Source: Candidatus Methanomarinus sp. HR1
Lineage (GTDB): Archaea; Halobacteriota; Methanosarcinia; Methanosarcinales; Methanocomedenaceae
DNA length: 10,768 nt
Direction: 5' to 3'
Assembly: GCA_002926195.1 (NCBI GenBank)
Contig: MZXQ01000003.1
Coordinates: 1-10,768 of the forward strand
The first letter of the stretch is position 1, and the number at the start of each line of letters is the position of its first letter. Below, in pieces: positions 5,467-10,768 of this stretch. The position numbers and the translations under genes are program-made. The notes beneath the pieces were generated by a model that worked only from the letters and a program-made list of their open reading frames with translations, ran no database searches and was not told the DNA's origin.

Positions 5467-6576
5467 TTACTCCCTGTATGTCATAGACTGCTTAACCCTG
5501 TTCATAGCTATGGACTGCGCAGCATTTCTTGGGTAAATATGCTGTTTATTAACCATCTTAAGCACTTCATTCGTATTTATCGTGATCGTATCTTTAATGC
5601 GTTCAAAAGCCTCTTTTTCCGTACCGCCTTGGTATTCTAATGAAGCTGTGATCACACCACCTGCATTCGCGATAAAATCAGGTATAACCAGTACTCCTCT
5701 TTCATGAAGTATCTTTTCCGCATCAATAGTTATTGGGATATTAGCACCCTGGACTATCAGTTTGACATCCAGTATATCAGCATTACTGGCTGTGATAACA
5801 TCAGGTCTTGCTGCAGGTATGAAAATATCCGCATCAATATTGAAAAGGTCAGTAGTCTGAAGTTTTTCACCTTTTGTGTAATTGATCACTGATCCGGTGG
5901 TATTCTTGATCTTAATGAGTGTTTTTATATCCAGGCCCTCGGGATCATAGATAGTACCCTTTGAATCACTGGCTGCAATAAGGATAACACCCATTTCTGA
6001 TAAAAAACTTGCAGCATGTTTCCCCACAGCACCAAAACCTTCCACTATAAGCCTGGCGCCTGTAAGGTTAAGATTGATGTTTTCTGCTGCAACTTTAGTA
6101 CATATAGCAACTCCGAACCCTGTACTGCCTATCACATCAAGAGGAATACCTCCTAATTCCCGGGGCAATCCTACGGCTCTATCAATCTCGTCTTTGATAT
6201 AAGCCATATCTGTTTCGCTGGTACCCATATCAGGTCCGGGGATATATTCACAAATATGTCTGATCTTTCTTGCAAAGGCTCTGATGATCGTTTCTTTGTT
6301 TGGTGATGTCGGATCAGCGATTATTCCGGATTTACCTCCTCCATGCGGCAACCAGGCCATAGCGTTCTTTAAGGTCATAGCACGAGCAAGTCTGGCAACT
6401 TCCTCTGTTGTGACCTCCAGAGACATCCTCGTTCCTCCAATGGTCGGACCAACTGCAGTGTTATCAACTACTACAATAGCTTTCAGACCATTTTTTTTAT
6501 CAGATATATGTATTATTAGTTCAGGTCCCAGGTCATCAACCAGACTGAACATTTTTTTACAAATTTCAGAGTTCAT
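5467..6576 (-). CDS. Glu/Leu/Phe/Val-type amino-acid dehydrogenase
   Basis: A 369-aa NAD(P)-dependent dehydrogenase that deaminates an amino acid to its 2-oxo acid, or the reverse. The catalytic region has TLKNAM (substrate-site Lys70), LPHGGGKSGI (catalytic Lys82) and GPDMGT (Asp116). The Rossmann domain starts at EGFGAVG (179-185), with ASDSKG at the end of beta-2, and NAGG is at 304-307. At about 370 residues it is shorter than hexameric glutamate dehydrogenases (410-450) and close in size to leucine dehydrogenase, so I do not fix the substrate. The first possible start is TTG at 6597, which lies inside hairpin C of the repeat. I prefer the ATG at 6576, which has AGGA 9 nt upstream. It is the first gene of the operon with acdA, whose ribosome binding site overlaps this stop codon. 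Confidence 0.88.
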   Translation of the reverse strand: MNSEICKKMFSLVDDLGPELIIHISDKKNGLKAIVVVDNTAVGPTIGGTRMSLEVTTEEVARLARAMTLKNAMAWLPHGGGKSGIIADPTSPNKETIIRAFARKIRHICEYIPGPDMGTSETDMAYIKDEIDRAVGLPRELGGIPLDVIGSTGFGVAICTKVAAENINLNLTGARLIVEGFGAVGKHAASFLSEMGVILIAASDSKGTIYDPEGLDIKTLIKIKNTTGSVINYTKGEKLQTTDLFNIDADIFIPAARPDVITASNADILDVKLIVQGANIPITIDAEKILHERGVLVIPDFIANAGGVITASLEYQGGTEKEAFERIKDTITINTNEVLKMVNKQHIYPRNAAQSIAMNRVKQSMTYRE

Positions 6577-6592
6577 TTCTATCCGTCCTATA

Positions 6593-6730
6593 AACAAAAT
6601 CCTCGCTAACGCTCGGATTTTCTTGACTGAAGCTTCGAAGAAGCTGAAGACTAAAAGATTCGAAGAAGCCGAAGATAAGAAAATGTGAACGAAGTGAACA
6701 TTTTCGATATATCAAGTTATACTTTATATA
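6593..6730 (-). repeat. structured intergenic repeat, copy 2, in the dehydrogenase leader
   Basis: Inverted relative to copy 1. On the minus strand the order is: imperfect palindrome (arms 6721-6730 and 6708-6717, 9 of 10 bases paired), hairpin A (6679-6705, 8-bp perfect outer stem), a 25-bp partial duplication of the hairpin B region, hairpin B (6627-6649), then hairpin C (6596-6621). Hairpin C has the same 7-bp outer stem and GA/GA internal loop as copy 1, but its inner stem is GC/GC with a GTTA loop instead of CC/GG with GAA. The element ends about 17 nt before the dehydrogenase ATG, next to its ribosome binding site, so it would form most of a 5' leader of about 125 nt. Confidence 0.85.
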
Positions 6731-6735
6731 CTTAA
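6717..6735 (-). promoter_or_regulatory. probable promoter of the dehydrogenase-acdA-acdB operon
   Basis: The minus strand reads TTAAGTATATAAAGT (6735 to 6721), a good TATA box that coincides with one arm of the repeat's palindrome. Initiation is predicted near 6700, so hairpins A to C would be transcribed. The same bases on the plus strand read CTTTATATAC, a TATA box pointing toward kptA. Confidence 0.45.
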
Positions 6736-6748
6736 ATAATTGATTAAT

Positions 6749-6760
6749 AAGGTTTATAGT
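6749..6760 (+). promoter_or_regulatory. possible kptA promoter
   Basis: GGTTTATAGTAT lies about 27 bp before the kptA ATG, the spacing for a leaderless transcript. No Shine-Dalgarno sequence precedes the ATG, which agrees. The CTTTATATAC box at 6722-6731 is an alternative that would give a leader of about 30 nt. Confidence 0.35.
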
Positions 6761-6783
6761 ATTAGTCATTTATAGTACACACT

Positions 6784-7419
6784 ATGATTCGCAAGTGTCC
6801 AAACCATGGTTATTTCAGGGGTGAGGTGTGTAAATGCGGTGAGACTGGTAAATATATAATGAATACAGAGCGCACTGAAAGGATGGGGCGCTTTCTATCA
6901 GGAGCACTACGACATTTTCCTGATGATCTGGGGCTGACTATGAACAAGTATGGGTGGGTGGATTTCGAAGTACTGTTGGATGTTATGAAATCAAGATATC
7001 CCTGGGCATCAGCCCTGAACATAAAGGCTTTGGTGGAATCTGATGAAAAAAGAAGGTATCAGATCAGTAATAATGATATCAGGGCAAGATATGGGCATTC
7101 AATAAATGTTGATCTCGACTTTGTTGATAATGATCTTGAGATCCTGTATTACGGTGCCAGCCAGGAAGAGGCAGATATAATCAAGGAAACGGGGATAAGA
7201 CCTATTCGCCAAAGATATATTCACCTTAGCACTTCGTATGAAAAGGCGATTGAAGCAGCTGGTTATCATTCAGATAATCCTGTGATATTCAAACTGGATG
7301 CATTCGATGCTATGGATGGTGGTGTAAAGATGATGATAGCAAATGAATTTATTGTACTGTCTGAAGAGGTACCTCCTGAGTTCCTGGAAATTATAGATAA
7401 GAACAAATCTTTAGAATGA
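6784..7419 (+). CDS. kptA: RNA 2'-phosphotransferase Tpt1/KptA with N-terminal zinc ribbon
   Basis: A 211-aa protein. KptA/Tpt1 enzymes move an internal RNA 2'-phosphate to NAD+, releasing ADP-ribose cyclic phosphate and nicotinamide. The N-terminus has a CxxH...CxC zinc site (Cys5, His8, Cys16, Cys18), as in archaeal versions. The RNA-binding winged-helix lobe contains RFLSGALRH (Arg43-His44) and YGWVDFEVLL. RYQISNNDIRARYGHS (91-106) links to the NAD-binding ART-like lobe, with LYYGAS (121-126) and RQRYIHLST (142-150). Many family members have LYHGT at the LYYGA position; I note the His-to-Tyr change without reading it as inactivating. Starting at 6784 keeps the zinc site; the internal ATG at about 6859 would lose it. 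It is the only intact plus-strand gene, divergent from the dehydrogenase operon and convergent with the radical SAM gene. Confidence 0.92.
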   Translation: MIRKCPNHGYFRGEVCKCGETGKYIMNTERTERMGRFLSGALRHFPDDLGLTMNKYGWVDFEVLLDVMKSRYPWASALNIKALVESDEKRRYQISNNDIRARYGHSINVDLDFVDNDLEILYYGASQEEADIIKETGIRPIRQRYIHLSTSYEKAIEAAGYHSDNPVIFKLDAFDAMDGGVKMMIANEFIVLSEEVPPEFLEIIDKNKSLE

Positions 7420-7490
7420 ATTTGTATAAGATAGTGTCGAGTCAACCATATAATATCACCAGATGTATGATAAGATATGATTCCATAGTC

Positions 7491-8465
7491 TCATATCCAT
7501 TCATAATGGGCCATTACTTCTGGTTTTAGATCATACAAAAGGCTGCCCTCTACATATCCGAAAAATAAGCAACCATTACACTCCTGTGATATTTTTTTAC
7601 GTTTTTTGGCTGAGCGGTTCCACACATTTTCAAGCCCATCACTGATATGACCCAGTTTTTCTGTCTTTATTCGGCAATTTTCTATATTTCCGTTTGGTGT
7701 GATATTTAAAATGATATCACTGGCACGGCAATTAAAATCCATATTCCGGTCCCGTACCATCTTCAGGTATGTCAATGAATTGATAATAGGATAACCCGTT
7801 TTTTTTCGGGTAATGATCAGGTTTATTATGTTTTCATACTTGTCAATATCTTTAACTTTGATCCGGTTCCATATCTCATTGCCAATACCTTCTAATTCAT
7901 TTAATGGTTCGAATGATATCCATACTCCCAGTTCCTGTGCCTTATGTATAAGCGGATCAATATCATCAAGGTTCTGGCCTGATATGACGCAGTTCATCAG
8001 GATCGGGTTTGTGCATACATTCACAGCAGCACGGATGCCTTCAAACACTACTTCCGGATCCATGCCTCGAATTTCCTTATAGGCATCAATTCCATCTACT
8101 GATACAGACAGGTAATCCACGTCATTAAGATCATGTACACGCTGTTTTAGCAGTTTTCCGTTGGTGATCATTGAGGTTATCATACCCAGACTGTGTGCAT
8201 GTGCCATTATTTGGGGTAGCTCATCTCTCAGTAAAGGTTCTACAGTCCATGCATTATAATAACGAATGCCAAAAGATCTGGCCTCATCCAGTAATTTGAG
8301 GACCTCTTCGGTCTCCATCTCTTCTGTTTCTTCCTTCCAGTATTCGCAGAATTCACAGTGCATATTGCACCTGGCATTGATACCGTGGGATAGTACAATA
8401 GGCCTTTTTCGTACTCTTAGCTGCCAGAGGGCTCTTAATGCCAGTATAGGTGAAAAAGTTCTCAT
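7491..8465 (-). CDS. radical SAM protein with a C-terminal auxiliary cysteine cluster
   Basis: A 324-aa radical SAM enzyme. The [4Fe-4S] SAM-binding motif is CNMHCEFC (Cys33, Cys37, Cys40). The usual GGEP motif is represented by TVEPLLR (Glu76 kept, both glycines changed). SVSVDGIDAYKEIRG (120-134) is the typical next block. The C-terminal part has four cysteines (Cys246, Cys264, Cys296, Cys299) with NITPNGNIENCRI and CNGCLFF, the pattern of a twitch or reduced SPASM domain holding one auxiliary cluster. Such proteins often modify peptides or other large substrates. The N-terminal 25 residues are basic and start MRTFSPILALRALWQLRVRK. It is 36 bp downstream of the ABC permease on the same strand, so probably one operon. 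There is no evident ribosome binding site. The specific reaction is not recognisable. Confidence 0.82.
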   Translation of the reverse strand: MRTFSPILALRALWQLRVRKRPIVLSHGINARCNMHCEFCEYWKEETEEMETEEVLKLLDEARSFGIRYYNAWTVEPLLRDELPQIMAHAHSLGMITSMITNGKLLKQRVHDLNDVDYLSVSVDGIDAYKEIRGMDPEVVFEGIRAAVNVCTNPILMNCVISGQNLDDIDPLIHKAQELGVWISFEPLNELEGIGNEIWNRIKVKDIDKYENIINLIITRKKTGYPIINSLTYLKMVRDRNMDFNCRASDIILNITPNGNIENCRIKTEKLGHISDGLENVWNRSAKKRKKISQECNGCLFFGYVEGSLLYDLKPEVMAHYEWI

Positions 8466-8501
8466 GGTGATTTTATGTTATTATTAAGCAAAGATATAAT
8501 T

Positions 8502-9296
8502 TTATGCTTTTGTTCTGCTGAACAAATGACCACCCAGACCAATAGTAGTAGCAGCAAACAGTACCAGCACTATAAGGCAGATAATGATAGGGATCTCACT
8601 CTCACCCATTAAGGTATAGCGCAGTGCTGCAATACCATAGGTCAATGGATCAAGATATGTAAGGGTCTTTAGCCACATCGGCAGATCTTCTATTTTATAA
8701 AAAGCACCACTAAGTAGCAGCACTGGCATAGTGATGAATGTCATTATCATTTGAAAACCTTCATGACTTTCTATCTGCGAAGCAAGGGCAATGCCCAATC
8801 CGATAAAACCCAGACCGATCAATAGCATGATGCCTACACTGGCTACCATTCCCGAATAAGATTGATATTCCACACCCAGAAAAAGGGCTACTAACATGAT
8901 CATTGTACCCTGGATCATTGCAGTTGTTACACCGCCAAGGGCTTTTCCCAATGCTACAAAGAACCTGGGAACCGGAGCGATCAGTATCTCTTTTAAAAAT
9001 CCGAACTCCCGATCCCATAATATACTAACACCCCCCATAAGCGATGAGAACAAAATAGACATACCGATAATACCTGGCGTTAAAAATCCTATGTTAGTAT
9101 CTCCTCCCCCCCGCATCTGGAAAGATGAATTAAATGCAGTACCCAGAATAACAAGAAAGAACAGGGGTGTAGCTATTGATCCTATGATCCTGCTCTTTGA
9201 GCGACGAAATCTGAGCATCTCACGCAGCCAAAGTGTATAAACGGTATTTGTGGCAATAGAACAATTCCTACGAAGATCCGATATTAAGCTCGTCAT
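8502..9296 (-). CDS. ABC-2 type transporter permease (DrrB-like)
   Basis: A 264-aa integral membrane protein with about six predicted helices (37-57, 71-92, 118-141, 150-173, 183-199, 235-257). Between helices 2 and 3 is DREFGFLKEILIAPVPR (95-111), the coupling-helix motif of ABC-2 export permeases. The C-terminal MPVLLLSGAFYKIEDLPMWL with LTYLDPLTYGIAALR is also typical. A longer open frame exists upstream to 9419, but it lies inside the ATPase gene. The ATG at 9296 is preferred because it falls 1 nt after the ATPase TAA, has GAGG about 9 nt upstream, and gives the usual N-terminus. It partners the ATPase for export of an unidentified substrate, possibly a lipid, drug or polymer. Confidence 0.9.
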   Translation of the reverse strand: MTSLISDLRRNCSIATNTVYTLWLREMLRFRRSKSRIIGSIATPLFFLVILGTAFNSSFQMRGGGDTNIGFLTPGIIGMSILFSSLMGGVSILWDREFGFLKEILIAPVPRFFVALGKALGGVTTAMIQGTMIMLVALFLGVEYQSYSGMVASVGIMLLIGLGFIGLGIALASQIESHEGFQMIMTFITMPVLLLSGAFYKIEDLPMWLKTLTYLDPLTYGIAALRYTLMGESEIPIIICLIVLVLFAATTIGLGGHLFSRTKA

Positions 9297-9297
9297 A

Positions 9298-10299
9298 TTA
9301 TCGCCTCGCTGTCCTGAACACGAAGCCGAACTTACCCATCTCACTTGTCTCTTCTTCTCTGATGGCTCTACCTGTATGTGATAAGAATACATCATCCAGC
9401 GTAGGTCGGTGCAGATCAACAGAAAGTATATTTATATTAGCTCCGGATGCAATTGTTAAAATATGAGGTATTTGGTGCGCTCCATCCTTGATAGTTATAA
9501 ATATGCTGCTCTTTTTCCAGTGAACATTACCAGCACAGCCATTCTTAATATATAGTCTGCATAAAGCAGAAGCAATTTCTTCATTATCAACAACGAGTTT
9601 GACTACATCTCCTCCTAAAGAATTCTTTAAGTTCTCTGGTGTATCCAGTGCCTGGATCCTGCCAGAATCAATGATAGCTATACGGTTGCATAAGTGGTCT
9701 GCTTCTTCCATATAGTGTGTGGTCAGCATTATAGTTACATTCTCATCCCTGTTCAGGCATCGTATGTAATTCCATATATGGTTGCGGGTCTGCGGGTCAA
9801 GACCCAGGGTAGGTTCATCCAGAAACAATACCTTCGGATGGTGCATTAATCCTCTGGCTATCTCCAGGCGTCTCATCATACCACCACTGTAGGTCTTGAC
9901 AAGTACATCTGCTTTATCCTGCAGCTCAACCAGCTCCAGGACCTCTCTGATCCTTTGTTTGCGCATATGTTTTGAAAGGCCGTATAAACGACCGTGGATA
10001 TCAAGATTTTCTCTGCCTGATAATCTGTCATCCAGTGTGAAACCCTGGAATACCACACCTATGTTCTGCCTTACCTGGGATGGGGTTTTTTTAACATCGA
10101 GATCCCATACTTTTGCATGGCCTTCACTGGGCAATATCATGGTAGACAACATGTTTATCAAGGTGGTTTTGCCTGCACCGTTGGGACCTAGCAGACCGAA
10201 TAATTCTCCTTTTTTAACCTGGAGATTAAGGCTGTCAACGGCAGTTAAGTCTTCAAATCTACATGTCAGGTTAACAGTCTCTATAGCTAATGTGCTCAT
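9298..10299 (-). CDS. ABC transporter ATP-binding protein (DrrA-like)
   Basis: A 333-aa ABC ATPase with every core motif: Walker A GPNGAGKT (38-45), Q-loop VVFQGF (Gln85), signature YSGGM (137-141), Walker B VLFLDE (157-162), D-loop LGLDP and H-loop TTH (His195). Beyond about residue 220 is a C-terminal extension ending in LHRPTLDDVFLSHTGRAIRE, the hallmark of the DrrA/CcmA-like exporters that pair with ABC-2 permeases. The ATG at 10299 has no ribosome binding site, and a TATA box about 27-30 bp upstream predicts a leaderless or nearly leaderless mRNA. It is the first gene of the operon with the permease and radical SAM gene. Confidence 0.93.
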   Translation of the reverse strand: MSTLAIETVNLTCRFEDLTAVDSLNLQVKKGELFGLLGPNGAGKTTLINMLSTMILPSEGHAKVWDLDVKKTPSQVRQNIGVVFQGFTLDDRLSGRENLDIHGRLYGLSKHMRKQRIREVLELVELQDKADVLVKTYSGGMMRRLEIARGLMHHPKVLFLDEPTLGLDPQTRNHIWNYIRCLNRDENVTIMLTTHYMEEADHLCNRIAIIDSGRIQALDTPENLKNSLGGDVVKLVVDNEEIASALCRLYIKNGCAGNVHWKKSSIFITIKDGAHQIPHILTIASGANINILSVDLHRPTLDDVFLSHTGRAIREEETSEMGKFGFVFRTARR

Positions 10300-10319
10300 G
10301 AATGATCGTGTTGTTATAT

Positions 10320-10335
10320 GTGATATATATAATTA
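10320..10335 (-). promoter_or_regulatory. promoter of the ABC exporter operon
   Basis: The minus strand carries TAATTATATATATCAC across this interval. The TATA core centred near 10327 predicts initiation at about 10300, right at the ATPase ATG, which fits the lack of a Shine-Dalgarno sequence. It sits in the short gap between the NosD-like remnant and the ATPase. Confidence 0.5.
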
Positions 10336-10355
10336 GACTATTGGTTAAGGAGCTA

Positions 10356-10766
10356 CTATCCGGATAGCCATAATGTTATGATATGCTGAATATCCGATGT
10401 TGATAATATATGTCCTCTCACAGGGATGTCCTCTAACCAGTGATGAATAGCTGCTTGAAGTTCAGTTGTAGTAATTGCAGATCCTCCGTCTGATCCTTCA
10501 CCAATCCATACATATATCCATTGAATTATTGGATAGTGGTCTATACCCGAGCCGCCGGGAATATAATAGAATGAATCACAGATACCATCATCATCAGCAT
10601 CAATACAACCCTCACAGGGTTCATCAAAATCGAATCATTGGTTGCCTTTACCACCGTGATCCCATTCATTATTATAAGAGTCTAACGATTCATAAGCATT
10701 AAGTATAGAATTATCTAATATATTTTCATAAAGCACAATAATAGATAAAATTTCGAAGTCTTTTTG
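10356..10766 (-). pseudogene. 3' end of a NosD-like/calcium-binding surface protein with an in-frame TGA
   Basis: The minus-strand frame runs in from the right edge for 43 codons (DSYNNEWDHGGKGNQ), meets TGA at 10635-10637, and continues in the same frame as FDFDEPCEGCIDADDDGICD, SFYYIPGGSGIDHYPI, then a C-terminal module TTTELQAAIHHWLEDIPVRG ending HIITLWLSG and a double TAG stop (10358-10353). NosD-like parallel beta-helix proteins carry repeats of the form NxWxDF...DADGDGIGD-xPYxIPGG-xxDHYPL, so the TGA occupies the place of a conserved Trp (TGG to TGA). The DADDDGICD loop resembles an EF-hand-like calcium site, and the final 40 residues look like a dockerin-like or cell-surface end module. 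The protein would be extracellular. A sequencing error or genuine read-through could also explain the TGA. The gene starts outside the window. Confidence 0.75.
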
Positions 10767-10768
10767 AT

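Noticed and set aside
6577..6597. TTG start at 6597 for the dehydrogenase
   Set aside because: It lies in the arm of hairpin C with no ribosome binding site; the ATG at 6576 has AGGA upstream and gives a normal N-terminus.
7420..7490. Terminator between the convergent kptA and radical SAM genes
   Set aside because: No run of T on either strand and no convincing hairpin in the 71-bp gap.
8502..9419. Longer permease reading frame starting at 9419
   Set aside because: The extra 41 residues overlap the ATPase C-terminal coding sequence and have no permease character; the ATG at 9296 has a ribosome binding site and follows the ATPase stop by one base.
9896..10336. 146-codon plus-strand open frame opposite the ABC ATPase
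   Set aside because: The opposite strand carries all ABC motifs; the frame is Ser/Leu-rich antisense sequence.
10356..10367. Perfect 12-bp palindrome CTATCCGGATAG
   Set aside because: It is the coding sequence for the last residues and stop of the NosD-like remnant; no second copy suggests regulation.

Overview
The window looks like a chromosomal segment of a euryarchaeon related to the methanogens and ANME archaea, most likely Methanosarcinales-like. The evidence is the gene set (Alba chromatin protein, archaeal PRC-barrel protein, DUF366 protein, archaeal Thg1-type enzyme, KptA with an N-terminal zinc ribbon, ADP-forming acyl-CoA synthetase split into two subunits), the AT-rich intergenic spacers with TATA boxes, and several genes with little or no leader. 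No tRNA, rRNA or CRISPR array was seen. The taxonomic call is an inference from gene content.

Layout. Positions 1-1000 are a graveyard of transposase pieces: a minus-strand DDE transposase C-terminus (192-560), a possible second minus-strand remnant (568-723) and an IS630-type fragment on the plus strand (724-957). A small candidate ORF (1021-1143, minus) follows. Almost everything else reads on the minus strand: a PRC-barrel/thg1 pair (2237 to 1240, ATGA overlap), a DUF366 gene (3016-2456), albA (3356-3087), and a compact operon of an amino-acid dehydrogenase, acdA and acdB (6576 to 3449). kptA (6784-7419) is the only intact plus-strand gene. It diverges from the dehydrogenase operon and converges on a minus-strand operon of ABC ATPase, ABC-2 permease and radical SAM protein (10299 to 7491). 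The right edge holds the broken 3' end of a NosD-like surface protein (10766-10356).

How the genes fit together. The dehydrogenase plus ADP-forming acyl-CoA synthetase operon suggests oxidation of an amino acid to an acyl-CoA, followed by ATP formation as the free acid is released, or the reverse. Thg1 and KptA are both RNA-end or RNA-phosphate enzymes but are not in one operon. The ABC exporter and radical SAM gene form a unit whose substrate is unknown.

The most interesting non-coding feature is an intergenic repeat of about 110-140 bp, present at 2294-2405 and inverted at 6593-6730, with a truncated tandem remnant at 2399-2443. Each full copy has a palindrome at one end and then three hairpins. 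The hairpins share one architecture: outer stem, GA/GA internal loop, short inner stem, and a C-GAA-G tip in five of six. Inner-stem bases differ between copies while pairing is kept. One copy lies in the probable 5' leader of the dehydrogenase operon and supplies its TATA box.
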